Source: Dipetalonema caudispina
Taxonomy: Eukaryota > Nematoda > Chromadorea > Rhabditida > Onchocercidae
Direction of reading: 5' to 3'
Assembly: GCA_013365325.1 (NCBI GenBank)
Contig: JABVXV010000170.1
Span: 1-64,000, forward strand
DNA: 64,000 nt
Part shown: one piece after another, positions 12,636 through 25,896 of the stretch
Numbering within the stretch: the stretch's first letter is position 1
Layout of the letters: each line of letters opens with the position of its first letter
Notes under the pieces: generated by a model
The model's database searches: none
Told to the model about the DNA's origin: nothing
What the model saw: the letters and a program-made list of their open reading frames with translations, nothing else
Program-made: the position numbers and the translations under genes

Positions 12636-15600
12636 ATGACAAGTGTGTGGCGGCGAATACAAAACTCGAATAAAAAATCAGTTAAATATCGTTTTACAGT
12701 CACACCGCAGGAATTATTAATTGTATGTTCCACAAAGTGGCATCCGCAGAGTGTAGTCTTAACTTGCATGCACAGGTAAGTTATATGTTCAGATCCATTA
12801 AACTTTTGCACTTCACTAATAAGGAAATTTGAAATGAATTTATCTCTTTTTGATTGTGGATGTAATGAAAAATGAAAGACATACTACATTTTATATCTTC
12901 ATTAGCACACTAAATAATTGATAATGCTATAATGTGGCAATGAATAAGCAAAACACTTAATTATCAGGTGTTATGGGTCAGACAACTGCGCAATACTTTA
13001 CTGAAGAATGGAACAATCATAAGAATGGAATTGATTACGAATGTTAATTTTTTGATATTGGATCCTTTTCAATTTTTTAATTTCACTTGAATTGAATCGG
13101 TACTTACAGGAGGCGGAAAGTAGAGGGACGAGTACGACGATGGGAAAGTAGCATGACGGATCCATGTCGAGGTTTAATTGTATGGCCGTCACAGACACCG
13201 GATCCGTTGCTTTTCGACACAACACTGTATTATGACGGTTCATCTCATAATTACAACGATAAGGAATGGACTTTGTTGGTGGAAGAATGCTCACGAAAAG
13301 GCAAACGAAAACCTATAGCTGCTATTAATTTAAATATGCCCCTTTTCATTCAGGTTTGTCATCGCGTATCTTCAAATCACATAATGTAGTGTGGATACTT
13401 CCGTGCAATGCGTACCAGTGATTTGTTACTTGTTATATATAATAGATTAGGTATTCATTACTTTCAATTTGTTCTTGAGCTTGTGTGATCACTTCAATTG
13501 TTTGTTATCTCTTCGGTTTCTTTTCCATTCTTTCTTTTCCGTCCTTTCCTTCTTCCTTGTATTGGAATGTTGTCTTATGTACTCTTTCATATAAACGTCC
13601 AAATTATCTTTGGTGCTGATTATTTATCCTTTATAAACAGATTGTAAGTTTTGGATTTGAGGTACTTCTATGGTATCCTTAGAGTTTTTTCCTTTTTATT
13701 TCCAGAGTCCGGAAACAGCAGTTGAGCTGAAATTAAAATTGCGACCACTGTGGCCAGAATTGTCTCAATGTTCAATGCAAATTCTGATATCATCAGTACT
13801 TATTGATGATGAAGAAGCGAAGTAAGCCGACAGTTCTTTATGAAAGTACCAGATATTAGTAGCGATAATAATATGATGTCTTACTGCTAGTGGGCTTCGA
13901 TCATGCTCAGATTAACATCTGATGCACAGTATTAGGTTTTGGAATCGACTACTTGATTTTCTGAGGTTATAATGTAATGGTGTGAATAGTGTGAGGAGGT
14001 ATGTTTCATTCAATATTCTAATTTTCTATAGTACTTGGATTTGGAGAAAGTACACCAGGACTCTGATGTATGAACGTTTTAATTTTTTCTTCCCAAGTTA
14101 TTGTTTATAGCGACTTCGATACGAAAAGAGAGGTATCAAGTGTTAACGGTGGACACAGAGCTAGTATAGCGGGTGATGTTGCAGAAACGGAACAGCGAAC
14201 TAGCAGCGTAAAAGGTAAAAAATATGGAGGAAAAAATTGGATTAGAAATTGTATTTAATGTGTCTTCTTAAATATATTTTCGATTATGTCAGTTGAACTG
14301 GAAGTATGAAGAGTTTTACTGGGTAGAAATACGTTTTTAGTGAATTGGGATTTTTTGATCTTGGATTTAGGCAGGATGATTTCAGAATCGTTGAATCTTT
14401 ATTGGTTATTGAATTTCATTTGTAGTATTTTTCGAATCTTCAGTTTTTCCGTATCAGCTGTATTTTATTTAAGAATCTTATATCTTTTGCAAATGAGGAT
14501 ACGTTAGAGTGGTTCAAAATTTGCTGAGATTTATGATCTTTGACTGCTTACATATGTTTATGGTGATTATAACATTGCATATTGTTTCAGATAGTGGAGT
14601 TGTTACTAGTTATTCAATGAATTTAAGTGACATTGAGAGGCGGGGAACGAACGATGAAAGAAAAGAGGTAGATCTGGATTCTCGAACTGAAGATGCCTAT
14701 AAAAGTAATGGTGTTATTGATATACGTGAAAGATTTTTTGATCGCAATCACAGCCATTCTACGATTCGAGATTCCAAGGTGACAGGTGCTGTTGAAAGGA
14801 AAAAACCGGGTATATCCATTTTGCATGATTTAAAGTAAACAGAATGAATTTTCTGGAGTAATAAATTTTAAACTGCTAGAGAATGCTCTCTGAAGCATGT
14901 TATTCACTATACTGCCTCATAGGTAATGCATGTTGAATCCTTCTCAAGGTAGAATTACTGAGATGTCTTTTCCGGTGGTGCTGCCATCATTCATATAATA
15001 ATATTTATATTACGCTATTTTATCGTGTTACTTTAAATCATATGACCAATGAATCGATAATTTCCGTTTTAAATCTTGGGCGGGTGCTTAGATGATATAC
15101 GCGCTTTCCCATATGTGAGAATGGTGGTGAATTTTTGAAACATCTAGTTGTGGATATGATGTGTTGATAAATTCGGGTCATTACAACTTATTATGTCAGT
15201 TCATAATTGCATTTTCCGGTTGATATTAATGAGATAGTTCCGAGATTTCGGAGGGATGCTTGAATTTGCTTATTTTTTATATATTATCGAATAATTGAAT
15301 TTTTCAATACATGCAGATGTTAGTGAATCTGAAACTGGGAAACAGGATACATCCCGAACAGTGTTGATTGGTCACATGTCGCAACATGAATCGGAGTCAA
15401 GGTCCGTAATTTTACTAAGGTTCAGGCTTCCTCCTCTAGTTTCGACGATGATTTACACTAGTTTATGTTCGGATGCTTCATATTACATATGTTAACTTAA
15501 GCGGGTGGCATTATGCTTAGTGAATGACATTCATCTTGTTAAGTGGTGACAGTTAAATTTGTTGTGCACCACAAAATAACTGTAACTAAGGTTAACGAAA

Positions 15601-18600
15601 TAGCCATTAAGAACAAGTATTTATGTTTTACTATGTCTGAATTTTCATAATGGTTCATCTGGCCTTCATTTCTCATAATGGTTCATTTTCAGTGAGCAAA
15701 AGGAAGCTAAAGTTACCAACGTAACTTTTCAAGCGAAGACCGTAGATAAAGCTCCAAATTTAAATCTCGAAAAAGAACTTAAAGCATTACCTGCTGTCGT
15801 GGAAGGCGAGAATCTTCTTACATGGTGTCAAAGGGTGACGAAGGGTTATCCTTCGGTCAAAATAACCGACTTTACGTATGTTTTCATTTCTGTAAGACGA
15901 ACTAGTGCAATAGGAGCTTTGTGATTTAATTCATCATTATTTCATTTTTACATTCAGTCTCAGCTGTGAAATCAAAATTTATTCTCCCTTTTTGCAGGAA
16001 AAGTTTTCGCTCAGGTCTTGCGTTCTGTGCAATTATTCACCGGTATCGTCCAGATTTACTTGGACCATTTAGCGAACTGAACTTTACAGATTCACACAGC
16101 AATCGCCTTGAGAATTGTCGCAAAGCGTTGGATGCTGCTGCATTGATTGGCGTTGAAAAGTAATCGTTTTTTTACTTACTGAAGTGATTCATCTAAATCG
16201 CATGAATTGCCAGGTCTCACAAAGTAGAATGTACTCTTTATCATCGAGAAGTGTTCCTTTATTTTCTGCAGTTCTTGTTGCTTCATTTCTGCTGTTATTG
16301 TTTGCATGTGTATTTTTTCATCAACATTGCAAAATAATTTTCATTTGATTCCAGAAAACTGGACCCTGGCACTACTGTAACATTACCGGATAGAAACGAT
16401 ATTCGATCTTTCTTGTCTGAACTACGCATGCTTCTTGTGAATGTTCCGGCTATGAAACGAGAGTCGAGTGGGAATGAATCGGACTATCGAATATCTTCAT
16501 TCTTCAATCTCTCAGAATCCGAAACAAGTGTAAGTATTTCCTACATTTTTCTCAGAATTTGGAATAGGGAAGCTTCATAAACGATGAAGTAAATTTAAAA
16601 GTTTGATGGAAAAAGAATTAAAACAGTTTTTAAAGGCATTTTTGATCTCATGATTATTCATTTTTTGCATACATTTGCTTCATTTATTGCTAGTCCAAGC
16701 CCTCTTAGCTTCCTTATCGATTTGAATGAGCTAGATTCCTGAAAAATTTTGAATTGTTTTCATGCTTGAAATTTTTTTGCAGAACTCAGATTAAAGATTT
16801 TCCAGGTTATGAGAGAACTTGAAATCCTTCGTAGACAGCGTGAACGCGACGAAGCCATCGATCTAACCAACATCATTGTGAGTCATAAACTACTTAATAT
16901 TTTCTTGTTTTGTTGAGCAGTTCTTCTAAAAAGCGAAGTGGCGATTTTAACGTTTTGATATTATCTTTTTTATCTTTCTGATTAAGAAGGATGACTTTCT
17001 GATCATTTATTTTACTCATCTGTCGGTGAAAACAACCTTACATGTACACTTAGTAAGAAATATATAAGCTTATATTTCTTACAATCATATTTTGCTGTAC
17101 ACTTTTCTTCTTCTGTATTTTTGGCTTTACTTTCAGTGAAGTGAGGTTATTGCACTTTTCCTTAATTACAAATAAGTTTCGTCGGAAATTTTAACTGGTT
17201 TTAATTCAGGATGAAGACCGTACGAAATTCAGTGCCGTTGTACCAGGCTCCCAGAAAGTGGAAGATAGAAAAAATAAAGAAATTGAAAAAAGATCACGAA
17301 AGCTGGATGATCCGTTTGATTCTGATTCTGATTCGGATAATGTGGAGTAAGCAGATAATGCCCCACTTTTAATCTTCTTTGTTAATGATGGACAAAAAGA
17401 ATCCTCCTTTTCTTGAATAATAGTTTGAATTTATCGTGAGGGTCGTATAGCAAGTTAGCTGAAAAAAGAATTACAAAGTAATTGGCATTTTTTACTGATA
17501 GTACTGCTAATGAAACTACTACCAGGACCATTTGATTATTTTCATTTGATAACATAAAAGCACTATTTTAGTATAATCATCTCTATGTCCTTTCCCAATG
17601 TGAAAGTTTGCTTTTGTTTAGCAAGTGCGCGACATATTTGCCGGGAGTATGTCACTCAATTTCAAGGGTTGATGCAAATACAGATGCTAATATAAATATT
17701 AGCGCAGTTCCGATTTCATCGACTGTTACAACTCGTCATGAAGAGCTGGTGAAAAAACGTCAACAAATATCCTCTGTCCCACCTTTAATTACTGATTCTA
17801 CGGATGCAGCTGCACGTGAGAGGTAAGCAAATTGAGAGTACGGACTTCATTCAGCTATTAACAAATAATGAGGAGTCTTCTAAAAGATTATGAATTCGCT
17901 GATAATCTAATGGTTGAAAGAGCTGTATAGGAAAACTGGAAGGAATCCATTCCTTTCTTTTAGTCCATAGTCATGTTATAGTTTCCCCTGAATTTGGATT
18001 TCGATTTTTCCTAATTTTGTAATAGGGATTATAATGAAGGTGTGGTAATTTTATAATCTTCAGAATAGTTTTTTCATATTTACATCCCTCTTTGCCTTAT
18101 GGTGTAGTGTTGCATGGTTGATTTCTGATACGGAAAAGTTTAAAAGATTACATTTGGATTCAAAAGCATTTTTATTGGATTCCGTGAAAGATCAGATCTA
18201 GTGCGAAACCTGAAAATATCTGGTAGTTTACTCTTTTGATATTATCAGTGTAGAATCGTGGGTCAGATGTGACATTTTGCGACAATCTTGAACCAATTAA
18301 CGGCATGTTGTAGATGCTAGAAGTTGTAGCATGCGATAAATTCCGTCGTAAGGTGAATTATGAAGAAGAAACGGTAGTATAATTTGTTTTTCTTTCTAGA
18401 CGACATCGAGAGGAGGCTCGACGCTTAATGAGTAATGCTGCTTTCGATGGTGTAACATTAGTACTTGGTGGTAGTGCACCAGCAACGGCCCATCAATCAC
18501 CGGCAGGTTTGTTTGACTTCTGGAAAAAAAAATTGGTGAAAGTGATGTTCTGTTTTGATATCAGTGTTTGTTGGGATGAAGTGCTATTGACTTTTGTGGT

Positions 18601-21600
18601 GTATCTTTGCACGATTTAAATGGTTGAGAAATTCCAAGGTGTGAATTCTCCTTTGCCCGCTAACAGACTGCAAATAGCGAGAATTAATATTTGTCAAAGT
18701 ACAATGGGACATGTTTTTAACAGGCTGACTAGGTTTTACCCACATGTGGTTTGACTATGATGAAGAAGTAAGGATCATTGGCGTTGTGCTTTAGATAGAA
18801 TACTCAGACTTCTTTTAGAAGAACTACTTTATTATCGGAATTGTCAGCAGTAATACTTAAATTGATAGTTCTGATGAAAACTTAAATCATAAGCTTTCAT
18901 CATGAAATTTGATACTTTTTCGAGAATAATTTAAGAATTTTCGAGAAGAATTTGTAAGGGTAAGAAAGGACTCATTTTTATAGAATCTGATGCTGTATTT
19001 TCTTGTTTTTTTTTAAACTTTTATTCGCTTCTTAATGACTCTAATAGCTATTGTATGTTGTGTGCAGTGGCAACTACATCTGGCTTGCTTCAAAAACTAT
19101 CGCCATGTGCCAGTGAAGAGGTTGGAAGAAACAGTTTGCATACACTTGGTGCGTATATATATATATATATATATTCATTTACCTAGTCTTTAAGTTTTTC
19201 TAATCGTAGTGCAGGTGGCATTCTCTAACATAGAATAGTGCGGTTTTATAGCCGTGCAAGTGAAGTTTTATTCCTAATTTCGAAGGTAAATAGAAAACTT
19301 GTTGCATTCTAAAATCACCAGGACAATGCAGATTTTGTATTTTTTCATTTGGCTAGAAAAAAAACATCAAAATAGCAAGCGTAGAATTGGATTTTACGAA
19401 AATGACGCGATTTACATAATAACTTAGCATGCATTACGCTGTCACTTCAATTTTCTACTGCCCTGATACACTTCTAATTGATCTCAGTATTGATTTTTAA
19501 ATTTTCGTTAACAGTATGCAGGAGATTATCCAACTGTTTTTTCTCAATTAATTTTTTGTTTTTATATTTGCAAGCAAGAGTTAAACCATATAAGAACTTC
19601 AATTTTCAGCTTTTAAATCAAATTAGATATACTTTCCAGATGCACTTTATTCATGTTTTTCATTCACGTACTGTATAAAAACGCATTGATTAAGCATGAT
19701 GGATGATTTTCAGTGTTTATTTTCTTTTTAAAACGAGGTTAAAATACTCCTTCATTTTAAGCACATGGGAAAAACATTCATAATGATAGCTTATATTAGA
19801 AATTATTGCAGCTCATACTGAGAATTATTATAATAATATTCCTGAAGAAGATAAATTTCATGTTTTATTTTTATGCCGTATGTATTCTATACCATGCATG
19901 AAATATGCTGTAATGCAAATTTGTAGAATTGATTACTCCAACGGTGAAAATTTACGACTTCAAAAAGATTCAACCATCCTCAACACTTCAACGTGAAATA
20001 CGTGCGTTTGCTGTGTTTTTTCTTTTTCCGTAATTTTATTTCTACTTATTTCAATACTCTTTACATTAATTTCTGCCTGCAACTTTCACACGAATTTTAG
20101 TGGATAGTTCAGCAAATTACTTCAACCTAACGTCAATATTGAAAAGAGTACGCTAGAACATTTCGCAGTGGGCTACATTTGTCATATACGGTGCATGCCA
20201 AATCTCATTTTGCTGCCAAAAATGTGACGAACAGGCTGCTGACTTTAATGCATTGTATTTTATGTGCTATTTGTAAGCAAAAAATTTGTGGCTTCATGCA
20301 GATCTGGCAATTGTAAAGCTTGTTTTTATTAGAAAAGTTTTTAAGCTGGAAATTGGCAGCGAACATTCTTTTTTAATGATGTATTGTGAGAAGTATACTC
20401 ATTTAACGGATAAAAAATTAGTTTGAAGTGATAAGCCAGTTTACAACACAATAAATTATTTGAAGTAGTTCCAGTGTTAGACGTCAATTTACAACTGACT
20501 TATACTTTACAGTTCTTCCATCTTGAAAATATAAAATAAGTGAATACATTTCAGATGAAGTACCAGTAATTGCGCCACATGAAAGACCTCGAAGATTGTC
20601 TAACAGTAATGTTGATGTAAAGCTTTCATTTACCTTCTTTTTATTCCTTTAGAATGTAATCCATATATTAGATTAGGATATATGAATAGATAAGAGCAAT
20701 AGTCTTTATAAATTAATGATGTTGTAAAGTGTTAAGAATATTCACACGCATTTGTCTATTTCTTTGTTGTGTCAGTGTTTTTAATCAGCGAAATCATACT
20801 TTTTCAAACAGAGAATTTTCTTGGCTGTGAATAATTTATTGTAGGGTAAATGAGGCAGAGTTCTAGTGAAAGGTTTATTTGTGGTCGAAGGAATTTATAA
20901 TTTTGTCGAAGACAGTACAGTCCTCTTGATCGTGAGTAACAGACAAGTAGATGAATACAGCTTTTATTGAATAACAGAGCAATTAATATTCGCAGCATTA
21001 TTATATGATTTGAAGATGGTGTGGCTAAGGAAGGCGGTTTGGTGTGGGTGTCACTCTGCTGACGGACAGTTGTAGGCTCCAAGTGTAATAAGAAAAAGGG
21101 GAGAAGTAAGAGAAGTAAATCGTTAATTCCTAAGTAGTATCTCCTGGTGATCGATATCTTTTTATGTATGTATGTGTCGAGTTGGAGTGGTCTACGAGAA
21201 GCACAGTGTTGCAATCCTGTCGTAAACATGCATACTGTCTTAGGCATAGAGAACAAAGAACATGGTATTAAAATCCTGGCTTGGGCATATCTTGAACACA
21301 GACAATAAAGATATATTGTGTAGGCAATTCTATTTTGGACAAGGATGAAAATAAGTTAAATGATTTATGGTAAACAATTTATAAGATGAATTGGTTCAGT
21401 GAGGAATAAAACACAAAATACTTCAATTGTTTAGACATGTATTATCCCAACTTTCGCGACATTCATTCGAATTCTGCGACTAGAGTGATCAGTTTTTTTT
21501 TCAACCTACTTTAATTTTAGATTATTGGAAGGTTAATTAAAAAGTCAAATCTCTTAGTTATGTAATTAATCGGTTTGAGCTACAGTAGTAGTATTTGCAA

Positions 21601-23800
21601 TGTGATGAAAATATTAACACTAACTTCAAATTTATTCCAGATTCAAAAAAATAGCCTTGGTGTGACGCTAGACCGAGCGAAAAGATATGGCAGTATGAGA
21701 GGACAGGAATTAATTGAAAGCGTCGCAAAAGTTGCTGGACGAGCGGTTAGTAATATCAGTTGCATCAGTAAAAGCTAAAGAGGTTATTAAAATGCAGCCT
21801 TCCATCATCATTTAATTAACTGGTAGGCTGATTAAAATAAGAACGGTGACTTAGACTTAGGTAATTCTTTAAAGTTGGACGTAGTTTGTTTTGTATTTGC
21901 TTTACCACCGATACTTACTTGAGGGTTGATTTGGTGGTTCTTATTGCATATTTCGAATGCTTTTACCTTGGTCGTGTTCGGTGTGTAGTATCCTGTCTCT
22001 GTTGAACTGTGGAAATCAGGCATTAATGACGGATTTCGAAAGGGATCCTGTGGTCAATTCGATTTATTCTTTTTCAGTTCACACCATCTTTATCAACTTC
22101 GGAAAATCCTGTGAGTGTAACACCAACGCGAAAACTGATTTCTCAGTGGGAGGTAAGTTGTTTTCAGTTTACAATAAATTTTTTGAGAGATTTCATTGAA
22201 ATTACTTCATTCCCATTCTTACCTAACCTATTCGAGGCTTTCCCAGCAAATGGAAATTTCCTTTACTTGGTTAGGCCGATATTTGTTCCTTTCAATCCGG
22301 CTACCTCAATATCTGTAGAGGAATCCTTGAAGTAGTTTTTTCAGTGATACTTGGTTGGTAAATTTTTTTTTCAAAATAGTTTATTTCACGATTGTTTTAC
22401 CACTAACAGTTGTTTTACGGGATGTTTTAGAAAGATGGTGCAGATTTAGAAAAGATTCAAGCAGAGCTGAACCGTCTTTCGAAATGTTTGGCGCAAGTTT
22501 CTAGTGAAGATGAGATTATTTGTTCACAGCTCATGAAAGCAAGTTAGCTTTTGTTTCATTTTGTTTTGTAGCATTTGCTCCTAGTTTTCTGGAAGAGCGT
22601 TGAGGAAACCAAATTCCTCAACTGCATAATCAGTCGGATTTCTCAAACTCAAAATTTTCCAGAAGTTTCGTCGGAAGAAGAGGAACGTTTATTACAAGAA
22701 CATATGAGGTTACTAACAGAGAAAGATGCCATCGTTAGACGAACGGAATATTTCAATGTTCTGGAGCAATTGCGTGAGGTGGAAGATGAAATAACAAAAT
22801 TGCAGCATAAATTAGGCTCTGCTTCTATTATTGACCGTGAGTTCACCGGTCACTTTTATATTGAATTTAATGTTTTGATATCTCATAATTTTCTTTCAGG
22901 TTTTGTTGGACGTTGTTATTGTCTTAAAATTATTCTATTATTCCTTGTCTGATGTGCCAGCAAGACCATTCATATTTTCTCGTCTATAAGAACTCCTCCA
23001 ACCTTTTTTGGAATGGAAATGATCTTCACCGCATGCCTGGGTTTTCATTATTAGTAAAAAGAACTAATTCCTTCAAATCGTTTCACTTCAAGGAGAGAAT
23101 ATTAGGAAAAAGTATTGGTTTAGTATTTATACGCTTACTTTTGTTTGTAGAAGTTGATAAGACTGAAGACGACAAACAAAGAATTGATGAAATGATGGAT
23201 GATTTGGTTGCGCTAGTAAACAAAAAGGATCGCTTATCACAGAAACTGATAAGCCATGAAGCCGAGTAAGTTTACCTCAAGTTTTTCTTAGATGATTAAT
23301 TTTGTTAAATTGTTATCTCCGAAATGGAAATGTTACATGTTTTTATGATGAGCATATCTGAATAACTGGAAACACCTGCGTCGGTAATGCCATCCAAGTT
23401 GTGATGATTGTTTTGTTGTTTTGTGCATTTTCCGATGACAGTATCGTTTAACACCTGTTTGAGGGTTCTGTTTATCTCATCTGCATCCCCTAAATTTTTC
23501 GCAAATTGTTACTGCTCAAAAATCCGTCGATTATTATTTGACCTCATTCCTTAACCAGTCTGATTATTCTATTTCTTATCTATTAACATTATCTTTCTCC
23601 GTGATTCTAAAATGGCAACGTTTTTGATTCCCTTACCTTATTGTAAATTGTTAAATGAAAATAATTGCAGGGATGAAGAGATAGATGAAAGGGATCGATT
23701 AACTCTAGAAGCGGCTGCGAACTTTTCACGTGGCTCCGAACAACCATTATCAGCCTCCAAAAGGCTAATAACTTGGATTCGATCTGAAATTAGTAGCTGA
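12636..23800 (+). CDS. ehbp-1: EH domain-binding protein 1 homologue (EHBP-1), C2-CH-bMERB protein
   Basis: Adaptor that in animals links Rab8/Rab10 recycling membranes to actin. The 22 exons (12636-12775, 13110-13353, 13706-13821, 14111-14214, 14591-14809, 15317-15401, 15693-15875, 15998-16159, 16355-16529, 16806-16877, 17210-17346, 17622-17822, 18400-18506, 19068-19148, 19927-20001, 20555-20616, 21641-21745, 22078-22152, 22431-22542, 22663-22836, 23151-23265, 23671-23800) join in phase to about 957 residues. Residues 1-167 form the N-terminal C2 domain (TSVWRRIQ start, CSTKWHPQSVV, PCRGLIVWP, DKEWTLLVEE). About 338-450 is a calponin-homology domain (LLTWCQRVTKGY, FRSGLAFCAIIHRYRPDL). About 722-945 is the helical bMERB (DUF3585) Rab-binding region. 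The linker is polar, with RERRRHREEARR and DPFDSDSDSDN. No NPF motif, the usual EHD ligand, is visible. The first ATG gives the conserved N-terminus. A possible AATAAA lies at 24434. Confidence 0.93.
19151..19175. repeat. TA dinucleotide microsatellite
   Basis: A run of about eleven TA units directly after an exon donor of the EHBP-1 gene, inside the intron. Confidence 0.8.
20617..21640. other. Large intron of the EHBP-1 gene with an antisense open frame
   Basis: This 1.02-kb intron between exons 16 and 17 contains the longest uninterrupted frame of the window, 150 codons on the minus strand (20,804-21,256). The translation is rich in Leu, Ser, Thr and Arg with no recognisable domain. No matching acceptor or partner exon was found. 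I treat it as intronic DNA rather than a gene. Confidence 0.6.
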
Positions 23801-24977
23801 GCAAAAAAAAATGGGCATTCAAACCTCTTTATGCTTTTTATTTTGTTTCTTTATTAACATTTTCTTTCCTGCTGCATTTCTCTGTGCTTTCATAATGAGC
23901 AATTATTTTCACTGATTTGCTCTTGATATATTAATTCCTTGTTATAATTGGTATTATGTTGAAAAATAATCCACATTTTCAACAGTCGATTACCGTTTGT
24001 CAAGTGGTGATTAATTTTGAGTTGAATTTTACTTACATCATAGTAACTGTAGTTTACGCCAATTAATGAGGGCAAGGTTTAGGGTAAGACTTAAACGCAG
24101 AAAAGCAAAATAACTGCTACAGTTTTGCTCAAAGATTTAACAAACATACATATCAATTTTATATAAAAAACTTAGTCAAACTGTTGCTGGCAAACCCGGA
24201 TATGAGTATATATTACAACGAATGAAATTTGGGGAAAATTTTTCAAGTGAATTTTAAGCAACTTCGATGAGCTTCTCATAATTTCAAAATTTATTTGACT
24301 GTTATATTTGAAATTTAATTAATCAGTTGGAGATTTAATTGTTTAAGAATTTTTTCAACCATTTTAAATAGTGTACTGAGCAATTATTTTTCAATGTTTT
24401 CCTCGATGTCTTCATTGTCTTTTCATTGTCATAAATAAATTAAATTGATTAGATTTTTCATAATCTTAAGGGTTTTAGGTTATGCTCTGTATTATATTTT
24501 TCTTTCCCTAGTTCTCTAGGAAAAGATCATAAATCTTCATCGGATGTTCTTAGACCAAGGAAATGGGGATATTTTTTTGACCTTCTGAAATCACGTATCC
24601 AGTAAAGGATATCCAGTGCCATGAAATAGTTGCAATTTTTTAAAATATTTTAATCATTTCCTACTTATTTGGTTCTGTCATTCGAAGAAAACTCACGTTG
24701 CTAACTGTCTAACAATTTTAGTCGTTTGATATTAACCCTTTCTCTAAATTACCGATGGTTACTTTTTAGATAATTTTAAGATCATTCAAATTAATTAGTT
24801 GGAATACTACAAATGATTAATCACAAATCTCTTCTTTCTCTGTAAAATCTTTCATTTATCTCTTTCTCTGATCTCTGTAGTAATTTTTGCATAAATGATA
24901 TGCTTATGTCTATAACGTTCACAACATTAGTATGTATTTAATTTAGTTCAATCATGTTTTATGCATGGTTGGTTGAT
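23801..24977. other. Intergenic, EHBP-1 3' flank
   Basis: AT-rich DNA after the EHBP-1 stop codon with no supportable exon. AATAAA occurs at 24,434-24,439, about 630 bases after the stop, and may be the cleavage signal, but an unseen variant signal closer to the stop is equally possible. Confidence 0.5.
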
Positions 24978-25896
24978 TTATTCGATCTCGCCAACATTCG
25001 TTCTTTTTCGAGCTTTTTCTTCTCGTTGTCGAATTACTTGCTGACTTGAATGAAAATGATTTTGCGTGCTGCGGAGACGATTAAAACGACAAGGTAAAGC
25101 ATTGAAAAATATATATCGATCAGTGTTCACCATCTCTAATGCTTTTTAATTGCTTCATTGTAATTTAATCTGTACAAAATAAACAATCATTTCATGATTT
25201 AGACAGTGCTGTAGACAAGCTTTCTTTGAAGTTTGAAAGTAAACGAATGAGGCATTCTCATAAATTTTCAAAGTACAAAATCGTAAAATCGAAAGGTTGT
25301 GAAACACTTTTGGATTGATTATAAATTGTCCTTAACTAAATTCATTGTTTAACATACAGAGTTCATCTGTTATCAAAATTCTTATTATATCAATCCATAC
25401 AATAGAATACGATGACCTATTCTTTTTACCTGTATTTTATTGCTTTTATAGGCTGCTTTTAATTTTTTACTTTTTGCACTCATCAACTTTTGCATAGCTC
25501 ATCCTTTTTTCATCCTCTTCTAGTCTTTTATTATATCACATTTAAATTGTATATATATATATATATATTTTTTTTTTTCTTTTTCATTTCTCTCTACTAT
25601 CTTTTTGCTTATACTCTTGTAATAAATGGCCCATTTAGCTTGTGAACATAACATAATGAGCTGACAAATATACATGTACATTCATTTGCAATAGATAAAC
25701 AGGTATACATATATATGTGTAAATGTTAACATTATTACAAATGAAGGAATAGGTTAGCACGGTTTTGTAAACGAAGATTTAATACATTGCTTTAAAATTA
25801 TTTCATTACTTTTGTCATTTAAGCAAATAAAGTTATGTAGTACTTTAAGAGTATCTTACCTCTTGAAATTTATGTAACATTTCAGAATACAATTTG
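24978..25896 (-). CDS. Candidate 3' exons of an unidentified minus-strand gene
   Basis: Two pieces have coding character. 24,978-25,133 reads 51 codons from an ATG to TAA without AT-biased residues (MVNTDRYIFF..., then SSQQVIRQREEKARKRTN near the end) and is preceded by ATTAGAG. 25,860-25,896 is a 37-base stretch bounded by a good acceptor (GTTTTAG) and donor (GAG/GTAAGA), coding KLYSEMLHKFQE; it ends in phase 0, which would match an acceptor ending directly at the ATG. I do not recognise the protein. The charged C-terminus could be a cytoplasmic tail. It could instead be a single small gene starting at 25,133, or chance. No further exons to the right were resolved. Confidence 0.25.
25549..25568. 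repeat. TA microsatellite followed by poly-T
   Basis: About ten TA units followed by a run of T; low-complexity intergenic DNA. Confidence 0.8.

Noticed and set aside
13153..13389. Start of the EHBP-1 gene at the internal ATG at 13,153
   Set aside because: An upstream exon at 12,636-12,775 supplies the conserved SVWRRIQ start and joins in phase; the internal Met is within the C2 domain.
20804..21256. 150-codon minus-strand open frame inside an EHBP-1 intron
   Set aside because: No domain, no splice partner, Leu/Ser/Thr-biased composition, and it is enclosed in a well-supported plus-strand intron. Length alone was the only support.
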